Origin: DASYSL01 sp036003365
GTDB lineage: Bacteria; Eisenbacteria; RBG-16-71-46; DASYSL01
Reading direction: 5' to 3'
Assembly: GCA_036003365.1 (NCBI GenBank)
Contig: DASYSL010000123.1
Coordinates: forward strand, 1 to 51,624
DNA length: 51,624 nt
Shown one piece after another: positions 15,676-23,443 of the stretch (positions are counted from its first letter, which is position 1; each line of letters starts with the position of its first letter). Below the pieces are notes generated by a model. It was not told the DNA's origin, searched no databases, and saw only the letters and a list, made by a program, of their open reading frames with translations. The position numbers and the translations under genes are program-made.

Positions 15676-16461
15676 TCAGCGGCTGCGCACCGAATCGCAC
15701 CAAGCAAGCACCGCTTCGGGGAGCGGCCCGTGATCGACACCGGCCACCACGCGCACCGGCGCGGGCATGTAACCGTGGGCTCTCGCATCGGCGAGCGCGG
15801 ACGCGATCTGCTGCTCCAGGTTCTTCATGAACGGCGCGATCTGCGGATTGGGCGCCCCGGCTTCGAACACTTGCAGCGGCAGTTGTGACCGCTCGGGTTT
15901 CTCCGAATACTCGACGCCCCGCCGCTGATAGTTGGGGGTCACCGGCGCCACTCCGCGCCAGCGCTCGGGATGCCGAAAGGTGAGAGCCCAAACCGTATGG
16001 CCCCCCGCCTCCCAGCCGGTGAGGAAGGCCTTCGCCTCGCCGTGCCACTTTCGGCGTACGTCGGCCAGCACCGCGCCGACACCGTCGTCGTCGAACGCGA
16101 ACTCGTCGACGCGCTGGAGCGAATCCCACACCGCTGGCGTGTACGTGTAGCTCGCCGGCGAGCGATTCGCGGTGCCGCCCGAGGTGAGCACTTCGGGCGC
16201 GACGAGGATGTAGGGACGGCCGCCCCGCGCGGCGACGAACTTACGCAAGTTGGCGGCGAAGTCGCGATGCGCATCCGCAATGACCACGACGACCGGCCAT
16301 TGGCGGTCCGTCGACCAACCGGACGGAAGCGCGAGGTGATAGCGCATGCGGTGCGGAGCCGCGGTATGCGCCGAAATGGCACCGCCGGGCTGGGCGCCCG
16401 GCGCCAGTGCCAGCACGAAGGCGAGCGCGAACGAAATCAGTGCGTGCTCTCGGGCAGCCAC
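15676..16461 (-). CDS. Esterase-like alpha/beta-hydrolase, probable catalytic Ser lost
   Basis: A 261-residue exported protein of the PHB-depolymerase/esterase-D kind of alpha/beta-hydrolase. Signal peptide about 1-28, then LPSGWSTDRQWPVVVVIADA (oxyanion strand), YILVAPEVL and WDSLQRVDEFAFDDDGV. The nucleophile elbow, usually G-x-S-x-G-G, reads GWEAGG, with Glu151 in place of Ser. A late GVDHGPLP offers the usual His. So the fold looks intact but a Ser esterase mechanism is not possible as read; it may bind a ligand instead. The start is GTG 16461 without a clear ribosome site; the gene overlaps the end of the carbonic anhydrase gene by 25 bases, suggesting coupling. Confidence 0.6.
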   Translation of the reverse strand: MAAREHALISFALAFVLALAPGAQPGGAISAHTAAPHRMRYHLALPSGWSTDRQWPVVVVIADAHRDFAANLRKFVAARGGRPYILVAPEVLTSGGTANRSPASYTYTPAVWDSLQRVDEFAFDDDGVGAVLADVRRKWHGEAKAFLTGWEAGGHTVWALTFRHPERWRGVAPVTPNYQRRGVEYSEKPERSQLPLQVFEAGAPNPQIAPFMKNLEQQIASALADARAHGYMPAPVRVVAGVDHGPLPEAVLAWCDSVRSR

Positions 16462-17102
16462 GCCACACGGCCCGTGTCGAGCGCGTAGACCGCGCCCACG
16501 ATCTGCAGATGGCCAGCTTTCACGGCCGGCCCGAGAATGGGCTCGGACGTGCGCAGCTGCTCGACCACGCGCTCGACGTTCACGCGCACAGCGTTGTCCG
16601 AGAGATCGCCCTTCTGCGTGCGAGCCTCATCGACCGCAGGCTTGATCGCGTCGATCAAGGCCGGCAGATGACCGGGGGCCTCTTCCCCCGCGATGGCGGC
16701 GCCCACTGCGCCGCAGGACTGGTGACCCATCACGACCACGAGCGGCGTGTGCAGGTGCTCGACCGCGTACTCGATGCTCGCGACCTCGGCGTCGGGCGCC
16801 ACGTTCCCCGCCACGCGAATCACAAACAGGTCGCCCAGACCCTGATCGAACACGATCTCAGGCGGCACGCGTGAATCGGCGCAGGTGAGGACGACGGCGT
16901 GCGGAGACTGCCCCTTGGCGAGCTCCTGACGCCGCGCCACCGTCTCGTCGGGGTGCTTGTACTGGCCCTTCACGTGGCGCTCGTTCCCGGCCTTGAGAGC
17001 GGACAGCACGGTGGCCGCCGAAGGAAGATGCGCCGGCTCCGTGCTCGCCAGCGCCGTGGACGCGACGAGAAGGCCTACCCAAGCGAAGACCAGCTTCTTC
17101 AT
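16437..17102 (-). CDS. Beta-class carbonic anhydrase, exported
   Basis: A 221-residue beta-carbonic anhydrase, which interconverts CO2 and bicarbonate. A signal peptide (MKKLVFAWVGLLVASTALAS) precedes the enzyme, so it should act in the periplasm, unlike the cytosolic form typical of many bacteria. Zinc ligands are visible: CADSR at 74-78 (Cys74, with the Asp76-Arg78 dyad) and GHQSCGAV with His127 and Cys130. FVIRVAGN and IEYAVEHLHTPLVVVMGH are typical core strings. ATG 17102 has GAGGT four bases upstream. Upstream at 17114 ends another exported-protein gene on the same strand, so these may be one transcript. Confidence 0.93.
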   Translation of the reverse strand: MKKLVFAWVGLLVASTALASTEPAHLPSAATVLSALKAGNERHVKGQYKHPDETVARRQELAKGQSPHAVVLTCADSRVPPEIVFDQGLGDLFVIRVAGNVAPDAEVASIEYAVEHLHTPLVVVMGHQSCGAVGAAIAGEEAPGHLPALIDAIKPAVDEARTQKGDLSDNAVRVNVERVVEQLRTSEPILGPAVKAGHLQIVGAVYALDTGRVAWLPESTH

Positions 17103-17113
17103 GTGTACCTCGG

Positions 17114-17839
17114 TCAGAGCGTGACCTGCTTGTAGCCCGCGGGAACGGTCCAGACGTCCTTGGAAATCGGCTTGGTGATCACTTTGATCGTTTCGAAGCT
17201 GAACGTTCCGGAGCGGCCGAGAGTTTGAAAGTTGGTGAAGCCCTGGAGAACGAGCCCTTCCTTGGTCCGCATGTCGATCAGCATGCGCATGAGCTGGCGG
17301 CCCAGCGGGTCTTTGATCGTGGCCAGCACCGCCTTCTGCATTTCCGGACCGTAGTTGGGAACTACGAGGCTGCGAGCAATCCAGCGGTCGTTGTGCAGGA
17401 ATTTGCCGGCATCCAGAGTCCACAGATTACAGGGATAGCCGGCGATCTTCTTCCGTTTCCCGGTGTCCGAAACTTTGATCGACCTGTTGAACTCCTCGAT
17501 CTTGTTGCCGTACTCGACCGGGTCCATGGCCGACACGTCGACCGCGTTCTGCGCCATGATCTTGCTCGCCACGCTGTCGGCAAGGGAGCGCGGACCGATC
17601 CAGTAGGACATGGTTTTGTGATCGATCACGGTCACGCTGTCGCCCGAGTTGTTGAACATGAACTCTTTGCCGTCGGGAGAGGTCACGCGCACGCGGCTTC
17701 GCGTGTAGTAGTTGGCGCGCGTGAGCGTGTCGCCGTCGACCAGCGTGTAGCGGGTGATGAGAGTGAGATCCGCGGCCGCGGGCCGGGCGAAAGCACAGGC
17801 GAGAAGAGCGATCAGGACCAAGAAGCGAGGCGTGCGCAC
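17114..17839 (-). CDS. Exported protein of unknown function (DUF4412-like)
   Basis: A 241-residue protein with a signal peptide (RFLVLIALLACAFARPAAA). The rest is rich in beta-strand: LITRYTLVDGDTLTRANYYT, RVRVTSPDGKEFMFNN, SVTVIDHKTMSYWIGP, then KKIAGYPCNLWTL and KPISKDVWTVPAGYKQV at the end. A strand-rich 'set of residues that record a salt or metabolite state, then AGYPC' layout resembles DUF4412/LolA-like periplasmic proteins, but I cannot prove membership. GTG 17839 has AGGAG eight bases upstream. It precedes carbonic anhydrase by 11 bases on the same strand, so co-transcription is likely. No function is assigned. Confidence 0.6.
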   Translation of the reverse strand: MRTPRFLVLIALLACAFARPAAADLTLITRYTLVDGDTLTRANYYTRSRVRVTSPDGKEFMFNNSGDSVTVIDHKTMSYWIGPRSLADSVASKIMAQNAVDVSAMDPVEYGNKIEEFNRSIKVSDTGKRKKIAGYPCNLWTLDAGKFLHNDRWIARSLVVPNYGPEMQKAVLATIKDPLGRQLMRMLIDMRTKEGLVLQGFTNFQTLGRSGTFSFETIKVITKPISKDVWTVPAGYKQVTL

Positions 17840-17924
17840 GAATGGGGCTCCTGTTGGGGTGGGGCGAAGGCCAGCAAGCGCAGGAGCCTAAGGAGATTCG
17901 GCCGTTGGGTAAAGGCCTCGCGGC

Positions 17925-18398
17925 TTACGCCCGCTCGACCAAGCAGTTGTAGCAGCCGGGCTTGGCGTTGTGGACGTGCTGGTAGGCGGTGGCCGGGTCG
18001 GCGAAGAGGCGCTGGATGGCCTGCGCGAGGTCCGTGCCCTGAACGACATCCGAGGCCACCAGCATGCCCTCGGCGTCGTAAGCGCGAAGCGACAACAAGC
18101 GATCGCGCAACATGGGCGGGATCTCGCCCACCGCCGGGCGCGTGGTCGCCACGCCTTGGCGCACGAAGATGGGCCCCGCGCCACGATACGGCGTCGGCAC
18201 GTCGTGGTGCAGGTACGAAAGCAGGACGACCGTCTCCCCCACTTCCGCGTCGGCCAGGCTCACGCGGCACGGGAAGCCTGGCTTGTCGTCCACGATCATG
18301 CGACGCACGCCCATGGCGGCGAGCTCGGCGTCCGTGCGATCGAAGAGATCCCGAAAGCGCTCGGCTTCGAGGGCGACCAAGCGAAACGAGTCACTCAC
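17925..18398 (-). CDS. DUF1203-family protein
   Basis: A 157-residue cytosolic protein matching DUF1203 in layout: an N-terminal FRLVALEAERFRDLF, then KPGFPCRVSLADAEVGETVV, LLSYLHHDVPTPYRGAGPIF, an ARRAY-like middle RDRLLSLRAYDAEGMLV and the conserved end AYQHVHNAKPGCYNCLVER, with paired cysteines in GCYNC. The family function is unknown. GTG 18398 is the start; an ATG just upstream is in another frame. It lies 17 bases downstream-side of the pntB start-to-stop boundary (pntB stop at 18416 is upstream of it), so it may be the last gene of the pnt operon. Confidence 0.75.
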   Translation of the reverse strand: MSDSFRLVALEAERFRDLFDRTDAELAAMGVRRMIVDDKPGFPCRVSLADAEVGETVVLLSYLHHDVPTPYRGAGPIFVRQGVATTRPAVGEIPPMLRDRLLSLRAYDAEGMLVASDVVQGTDLAQAIQRLFADPATAYQHVHNAKPGCYNCLVERA

Positions 18399-18415
18399 GT
18401 GCGCATCCTCCGCGC

Positions 18416-19828
18416 CTAGATCCCCGCCCGCAGCGCTTCCACGAGGCGGCGGAGCGCGTCCTTGGCGTCGCCGAAGAGCATGAACGTCTTGGGATCGGTG
18501 TAAAGGGCGTTGTCGATGCCGGCGAAGCCCGGCTTCATGCTGCGCTTGATGACCACGATGTGGTGCGCCTTGTCCACGTCGAGGATGGGCATGCCGTAGA
18601 TGGGGCTCGTGCGGTCGGTGCGCGCCGCCGGGTTCACCACGTCGTTGGCACCGATCACCAACGCCACGTCGGTGCGCTCGAACTCGGAATTGATCTGCTC
18701 GAGATCATAGAGCTGCGTGTAGGGCACGTTGGCTTCGGCGAGCAGCACGTTCATGTGGCCGGGCATGCGCCCGGCCACCGGGTGCACGGCGTACTTCACG
18801 TCCACGCCGCGCTTGGCCAGGAGATCGGCCAGCTCGCGCAGCACGTGCTGGGCCTGCGCCACGGCCATGCCATAACCGGGCACGATGATGAGCGATTGCA
18901 CGTTGGAGAAGAGCACGGCCGCGTCTTCGACCGTGATCTCGCGCACCGAGCGGCCCGCCAGGGCCGCGCTCGCACCCGCGGCACCGGCCACCGGCCCCGC
19001 GCCCACGCCCGCGAACAGCACGTTGGTGAGCGAGCGGTTCATGGCCCGGCACATGAGCAGCGTGAGCAGCGTGCCCGACGCGCCGACCAGCGTGCCGCTG
19101 ATGATGAGCGCGTTGTTGTGGAGCACGAATCCCGTGCTCGCGGCCGCAAGCCCGGTGCACGAGTTCAGGAGCGAGATCACGACCGGCATGTCGGCGCCGC
19201 CGATCGGGATGACGAGTAGAACGCCGAGCGCGAGCGAGCCGGCGAGGAGCATGAGGTAGACACCCGCGCCGCCCGAGCCTCCCACGAGATACATCGAGAG
19301 GCCCACGAGCACGACGAAGAGCCCGATGTTGATCCATTTCGTGGCTTGCGACGCGATGGCCTTCTCGCTGATCAAGCTCTGCAGCTTGCCGAAGGCGATC
19401 AGGCTGCCGCTGAACGACAGAGAGCCAATGAGCGTGCCGAACATCGTGGTCGCCGCGGGCAGGCCGCGCAGGCGCTCCCCCGCCGCGACCGCGTGCAGGA
19501 ACTCCGCCGCCGAGACGAGCGCCGCCGCCCCGCCGCCGAGTCCATTGAGCAGAGCGACCATCTGCGGCATGTCGGTGATCTGCACGCGCCTGGCCGCGAT
19601 GCCACCCGCGATGCAGCCGATCACCAGCGAGCCGAGGATCAATCCGCGATGGTGAAGCCCGGGCAGGAGCAGCGTGCCGAGCACGGCCACGGCCATGCCG
19701 ACGGCGGCGATCTGATTGCCCGAGCGCGCCGTGGCCGGCGAGCTCAGTCGCTTGAGCCCGAGAATGAAGCAGATCGACGCCGCGAGGTACGTCGCCTGGA
19801 TGAACGCCGGCGAGGCCTGCTGGCTCAC
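18416..19828 (-). CDS. pntB: NAD(P) transhydrogenase subunit beta
   Basis: A 470-residue subunit of the proton-translocating nicotinamide nucleotide transhydrogenase, which drives hydride transfer from NADH to NADP+ with the proton gradient. The first ~280 residues carry about nine membrane helices (YLAASICFILGLKRL, GVYLMLLAGSLALGVLLVIP, MPVVISLLNSCTGLAAA). The C-terminal NADP-binding domain III contains IIVPGYGMAVAQAQH, YAVHPVAGRMPGHMNVLLAE, LVIGANDVVNPAA and SPIYGMPILDV, all hallmarks. GTG 19828 overlaps the pntAB stop. Third gene of the split pnt operon, and pntB is full length. Confidence 0.97.
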   Translation of the reverse strand: MSQQASPAFIQATYLAASICFILGLKRLSSPATARSGNQIAAVGMAVAVLGTLLLPGLHHRGLILGSLVIGCIAGGIAARRVQITDMPQMVALLNGLGGGAAALVSAAEFLHAVAAGERLRGLPAATTMFGTLIGSLSFSGSLIAFGKLQSLISEKAIASQATKWINIGLFVVLVGLSMYLVGGSGGAGVYLMLLAGSLALGVLLVIPIGGADMPVVISLLNSCTGLAAASTGFVLHNNALIISGTLVGASGTLLTLLMCRAMNRSLTNVLFAGVGAGPVAGAAGASAALAGRSVREITVEDAAVLFSNVQSLIIVPGYGMAVAQAQHVLRELADLLAKRGVDVKYAVHPVAGRMPGHMNVLLAEANVPYTQLYDLEQINSEFERTDVALVIGANDVVNPAARTDRTSPIYGMPILDVDKAHHIVVIKRSMKPGFAGIDNALYTDPKTFMLFGDAKDALRRLVEALRAGI

Positions 19829-20145
19829 GCGGACTTCCCTCCGGCGTCGCCGCTCTTCGCCTTGGGCTTGCTCCTGAACATCTCGAGCATGCGGTCCGTG
19901 ACCACGAATCCGCCGGCCAGGTTCATCGCGCCGAACAGCACGGCGATGACGCCGAGAACGACTTCCGTCGTGCTGGTGGCGGTGCCGAGCACCACGATGC
20001 CACCAACGACCACGACGCCGTGGATGGCGTTCGATCCCGACATGAGCGGCGTGTGCAGAACGACCGGCACCTTGGAGATGACCTCGAAGCCCACGAACAC
20101 GGCAAGCACGAAGACGTAGATCTCGGTCCAGAGCTGGAGGTTCAT
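19825..20145 (-). CDS. pntAB: NAD(P) transhydrogenase subunit alpha, membrane part
   Basis: A 106-residue membrane piece that in many bacteria is the C-terminal part of PntA but is separate here. Three helices are visible: LWTEIYVFVLAVFVGFEVIS, AIHGVVVVGGIVVLGTAT and VVLGVIAVLFGAMNLAGGFVV, with the conserved VPVVLHTPLMSGSNAIHG between the first two and TDRMLEMF after the last. The ATG overlaps the pntAA stop and the stop overlaps the pntB start, so the three subunits should be made in equal amounts. The split into three genes is a known arrangement. Confidence 0.95.
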   Translation of the reverse strand: MNLQLWTEIYVFVLAVFVGFEVISKVPVVLHTPLMSGSNAIHGVVVVGGIVVLGTATSTTEVVLGVIAVLFGAMNLAGGFVVTDRMLEMFRSKPKAKSGDAGGKSA

Positions 20146-21248
20146 GCGCCCCTCGTCACCCAGGCGGCGCGCACGATCTCGTCAGAGGGATCGAGCTGCA
20201 CCTGGCCGTCCTTGATCAGATAGGTGAGCAGAGCCGACGCGTTGCGCGAGTACATCTGGCTCGCATGCACGGGCAGGCTGCCGGCGAGGCCGAGCGGACC
20301 ATGGATGGTGACGCCGTTGACCACTTTCACCGCGCCGCGCTCGGTCAGCTCGCAGTTGCCGCCGGTCTCGGCAGCCATGTCGACGATCACCGAGCCGGGC
20401 TTCATCTCGCTCACCATGTCGGCGGTGATGAGAATGGGCGCGCGCTTGCCCGGAATGGCGGCGCTCGTGATGGCGGCGTCCGAGCCGCGCAGGTGCTCCC
20501 GGATGAGCTCGCGCTCCTTGCGCTGATGCTCTTCCGGTAGCTCCTTCGCATAGCCGCCCTCGGCCACGGCTTCTTCGATGGCGCTGCCCACGAAGGTGGC
20601 GCCCAGGCTTTGCACCTCTTCGCGCGCCGCCGGGCGCACGTCGAACGCCTCCACCACCGCGCCCAGACGACGCGCCGTGGCGATGGCGGTGAGGCCGGCC
20701 ACGCCGGCCCCGAGCACGAACACGCGTGCCGGCGGGATGGTGCCCGCCGCCGTCATGAGCAGGGGGAAGAACTTGCCGAGATGGTTGGCCGCGATGAGCG
20801 TCGCCTTGTAGCCCGCTACGGTGCTCATGGAAGACAGGGCATCCATCTTCTGCGCACGGGTGATGCGCGGGATGAGCTCCATGGCGAATGCGGCCACGCG
20901 TCGGGCGGCCAGGCGCGCGATGAGGTCGGCGTTCAGCGCCGGCGACAAGAAGCTGATGAAGAGCGCGCCTTCGCGCAGCAGGTCGGCTTCGTGCGCCCCG
21001 AGCGTGGGATGCGGCAAAGGCTCGCGCACCTTGAGCACGGCGTCGGCCCCGGCGTACGCCGCCCGCAGGTCGGTGATCAGCGTGGCGCCCGCGGCGCGGT
21101 ACGCATCGTCGAGAAAATAGGCACGCTCGCCGGCGCCCGCCTCGACGTCGATTGCGAGCCCGGACTGCACGAGGCGGGCCACCGTCTCGGGGACGAGGGC
21201 AACCCGGCTCTCACTATCGGCGATCTCCCGCGGCACGAAGACTCGCAT
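20142..21248 (-). CDS. pntAA: NAD(P) transhydrogenase subunit alpha, NAD-binding part
   Basis: A 368-residue domain I subunit of the alanine-dehydrogenase/PntA family that binds NAD(H). Visible: RVFVPREIADSESRVALVPE at the start, DAVLKVREPLP, LSSMSTVAGYKATLIAANHL, the Rossmann VFVLGAGVAGLTAIATA with acidic AFDVRP after the next strand, GSVIVDMAAETGGNCELT, and NASALLTYLIKDG. I start at ATG 21248; the frame is open 39 bases further upstream without family-like sequence. A GATAAT element lies 12 bases upstream. It is divergent from icd across 136 bases; both gene products make NADPH. Confidence 0.95.
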   Translation of the reverse strand: MRVFVPREIADSESRVALVPETVARLVQSGLAIDVEAGAGERAYFLDDAYRAAGATLITDLRAAYAGADAVLKVREPLPHPTLGAHEADLLREGALFISFLSPALNADLIARLAARRVAAFAMELIPRITRAQKMDALSSMSTVAGYKATLIAANHLGKFFPLLMTAAGTIPPARVFVLGAGVAGLTAIATARRLGAVVEAFDVRPAAREEVQSLGATFVGSAIEEAVAEGGYAKELPEEHQRKERELIREHLRGSDAAITSAAIPGKRAPILITADMVSEMKPGSVIVDMAAETGGNCELTERGAVKVVNGVTIHGPLGLAGSLPVHASQMYSRNASALLTYLIKDGQVQLDPSDEIVRAAWVTRGA

Positions 21249-21260
21249 ACGGGCCGTAGC

Positions 21261-21288
21261 ATTATCAGGCCCCTCCCGCGCGCGCAAC
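21261..21288 (-). promoter_or_regulatory. Possible promoter of the pnt operon
   Basis: On the minus strand a GATAAT (5 of 6 consensus -10 positions) sits 12 bases before the pntAA ATG, with a TTGCGC about 15 bases further upstream as a poor -35. The -10 match is good but the spacing is short and the -35 weak, so this is tentative. Transcription from here would leave only a few untranslated bases. Confidence 0.3.
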
Positions 21289-21384
21289 CGTCGAGCGCGT
21301 GCTCTCCCTTGCGCCCTCGCCGTGACGCGCCCTCTCTGATAGCGTTCGCTCCGAAATCACCGACTTCCTTCAGGAGGAGCGCTC

Positions 21385-22623
21385 ATGTCCCCCACCCGCA
21401 TCCGCGTCAAAACACCGCTCGTCGAGATGGACGGCGACGAGATGACCCGCATCCTTTGGGCCATGGTGAAGGAGAAGCTCATCGAGCCCTTCGTCGACGT
21501 GACGCTCGAGAGCTACGACCTCTTTCTCCCCGAGCGCGACAAGAGCGACGACCAGGTCACGGTCGAGGCGGCGAAGGCCATCCAGCGACTGGGCGTGGGC
21601 GTGAAGTGCGCCACCATCACGCCCGACGCCGCGCGGGTGAAGGAGTACGGGCTCAAGAAGGCGTGGCCGAGCCCCAACGGCACCATCCGCGCCATCCTCG
21701 ACGGCACCGTGTTTCGCAAGCCCATCCTGGTCAAGAATCTGCATCCGATGGTGCGCTCGTGGACCAAGCCGATCACCATCGGCCGTCACGCCTACGGTGA
21801 CGTCTACAAGGACGTCGAAATGCTCGTGCCGGGCGCAGGCAAAGTCGAGCTGGTCTACCACCCGGCTGACGGTGGCACCGCGCGCTCGCTCGTGGTGCAC
21901 GAGTTCAAGGATGCGGGTGTGGTCATGGGCATGCACAATCTCGACCGCTCGATCCGCTCGTTCGCCAAGGCGTGCCTCACGTTCGCCATCTCCGAAAAGA
22001 TGAATGTATGGTTCGCCGCCAAGGACACGATCTCGAAGACGTATCACGCGCGCTTCAAGGACTTGTTCCGCGAGGAAGCCGAGGCGCGCAAGGCCGATCT
22101 CGATCGCGCCGGCATCACGTACGAATACTTCCTGATCGACGACGCCGTCGCCCGCACCATGCGCCATGAGGGCGGCTTCCTGTGGGCCTGCATGAACTAT
22201 GACGGCGATGTGATGAGCGACATGATCGCCTCGGGCTTCGGCAGCCTGGGCCTCATGACCTCGGTGCTCGTCTCACCCGACGGCAAGTTCGAATACGAGG
22301 CCGCGCACGGCACCGTGCAGCGCCACTACTATCAGCACAAGGAAGGCAAGACGACCTCCACCAACTCCACCGCCACCATCTTCGCGTGGAGCGGCGCTCT
22401 GGCCAAACGGGGCGAGCTCGACGGCACCCCCGATGTGGTGCGCTTCGCGCGTCAAATCGAGGAATCGGTGATCGAGACCATCGAAGGCGGCACGATGACC
22501 AAGGACCTGGCCACCATCGTGGATCCGCCGGTGGCCAATCCGGCGACTTCCGCGGGGTTTATCGATGCGATCGCGGCGCGGCTGGCGGAGAAGGTTTCGG
22601 GCGGAGCGAAGGTGGGTGCCTAA
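21385..22623 (+). CDS. icd: NADP-dependent isocitrate dehydrogenase (eukaryote-type, homodimeric)
   Basis: A 412-residue isocitrate dehydrogenase of the IDH1/2-like subfamily, converting isocitrate to 2-oxoglutarate while making NADPH. Diagnostic strings: VEMDGDEMTRILW, CATITPDAARVKEYGLKKAW, SPNGTIRAILDGTVFRKPI, KPITIGRHAYGDVYK, ISKTYHARFKDLF, FLWACMNYDGDVMSDMIASG, FEYEAAHGTVQRHYYQH, STNSTATIFAWSGAL. ATG 21385 is preceded by AGGAGGAG. Faces away from pntAA, and both supply NADPH. A weak 5-bp hairpin (AGTAC/GTACT) follows the stop. Confidence 0.97.
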   Translation: MSPTRIRVKTPLVEMDGDEMTRILWAMVKEKLIEPFVDVTLESYDLFLPERDKSDDQVTVEAAKAIQRLGVGVKCATITPDAARVKEYGLKKAWPSPNGTIRAILDGTVFRKPILVKNLHPMVRSWTKPITIGRHAYGDVYKDVEMLVPGAGKVELVYHPADGGTARSLVVHEFKDAGVVMGMHNLDRSIRSFAKACLTFAISEKMNVWFAAKDTISKTYHARFKDLFREEAEARKADLDRAGITYEYFLIDDAVARTMRHEGGFLWACMNYDGDVMSDMIASGFGSLGLMTSVLVSPDGKFEYEAAHGTVQRHYYQHKEGKTTSTNSTATIFAWSGALAKRGELDGTPDVVRFARQIEESVIETIEGGTMTKDLATIVDPPVANPATSAGFIDAIAARLAEKVSGGAKVGA

Positions 22624-22648
22624 GGAGTACCTCGTACTGACAGGAATC

Positions 22649-23113
22649 TCACAGCCGCCCGATCTTCCGAATCCAGGCGAGCACGTCTTCGCCATCTCCT
22701 TCCGCGGACGGCACGAGAATACGGCTGCCCGCGTGAGTTCGATAGACTTCCGCCCTTCCCGCATCGGCAAAGTACTTCTCTGCAAGGTCGTCCATATACC
22801 ACCAGTCATCGGTGAGATCGACTTCGGCCGCGCGCAAGTCGGGCTTCCTGATCAGGCGCGTGCGGGTTCGAAACCAATCATCATCATCGAACACGCCGGA
22901 GCACACCTCGAGCACCGAACCCAGAGGATCGAAATTCTCGACGAGGGGCTGCATCATGTAGGCGACCTCGCAGTAGTTCCCGATGCACACAAGCTTTTCG
23001 ATCCCCGCCTCGCGGACGGCACGCCCGAGCGCCCCCTTCGCGAGAGCAGGCTTGGCGTGCGGCGTGTACATCCGAAGCACCGTGCCGTCGATATCGAAGT
23101 AAAGAGTGCGCAT
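22649..23113 (-). CDS. HAD-like hydrolase
   Basis: A 154-residue protein that begins with the HAD motif I, LYFDIDGTVL, giving the nucleophile Asp7 and acid/base Asp9. Later blocks are LVCIGNYCEVAYMMQ, a run of acids FDDDDWF, RTRLIRKPDLR (possible motif III Lys) and WWYMDDLAEKYF, which fits the motif IV acidic pair. It is short and lacks a large cap domain, so the substrate is likely small or macromolecular. I start at ATG 23113 at motif I, with AGGA-like bases ahead. The upstream 39 bases of open frame are not family-like. Function not assigned beyond phosphatase-type fold. Confidence 0.72.
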   Translation of the reverse strand: MRTLYFDIDGTVLRMYTPHAKPALAKGALGRAVREAGIEKLVCIGNYCEVAYMMQPLVENFDPLGSVLEVCSGVFDDDDWFRTRTRLIRKPDLRAAEVDLTDDWWYMDDLAEKYFADAGRAEVYRTHAGSRILVPSAEGDGEDVLAWIRKIGRL

Positions 23114-23163
23114 GGGGATCCTACTCCTGTCGCAGCCTAGCACCACGATCATGGCCGCTTGAA

Positions 23164-23206
23164 GACGTCTTGACGTCTTGACGTCTTAACGTCCAAACGC
23201 TAACAT
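23164..23206 (+). promoter_or_regulatory. Toxin-antitoxin operator (triple GACGTCTT repeat) with promoter
   Basis: Three head-to-tail copies of GACGTCTT at 23164-23171, 23172-23179 and 23180-23187, followed by a partial AACGTCC. Each holds the palindrome GACGTC, with centres 8 bases apart, a layout suited to cooperative binding by ribbon-helix-helix dimers. A promoter overlaps it: TTGACG (23178-23183), 17 bases, TAACAT (23201-23206). The antitoxin ATG follows 6 bases later, so the transcript would be leaderless. Confidence 0.72.
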
Positions 23207-23212
23207 GGATCC

Positions 23213-23443
23213 ATGCCCAACACGAGACGTGCGACGATCTATCTAGACCCCAACCTTCATCGCGCTCTTCGCTTGAAAGCCGCGGAGACAGACCGGACCA
23301 TTTCCGATCTCGTGAACGATGCGGTCAGGAGAGACCTGTCGGAAGACGCAGAGGATCTGGCGACCTACCGGGCAAGAAAAAAGGAGAAGAGCATCGACCT
23401 TGAAGCCGCCCTGGCGGACTTGAAGCGTCGTGGCAAGCTATAA
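23213..23443 (+). CDS. Ribbon-helix-helix (CopG-like) antitoxin
   Basis: A 76-residue antitoxin. The first 45 residues fit the ribbon-helix-helix pattern: strand RRATIYLDPNLHRALRLKAA, then TDRTISDLVNDAVRRDL as the second helix. The charged tail (RARKKEKSIDLEAALADLKR) would wrap and block the toxin. ATG 23213 has no ribosome site and sits 6 bases after a -10-like TAACAT, so a leaderless mRNA is likely. The stop lies inside the toxin gene (14-base overlap). It should repress its own promoter through the GACGTCTT repeats just upstream. Confidence 0.88.
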   Translation: MPNTRRATIYLDPNLHRALRLKAAETDRTISDLVNDAVRRDLSEDAEDLATYRARKKEKSIDLEAALADLKRRGKL

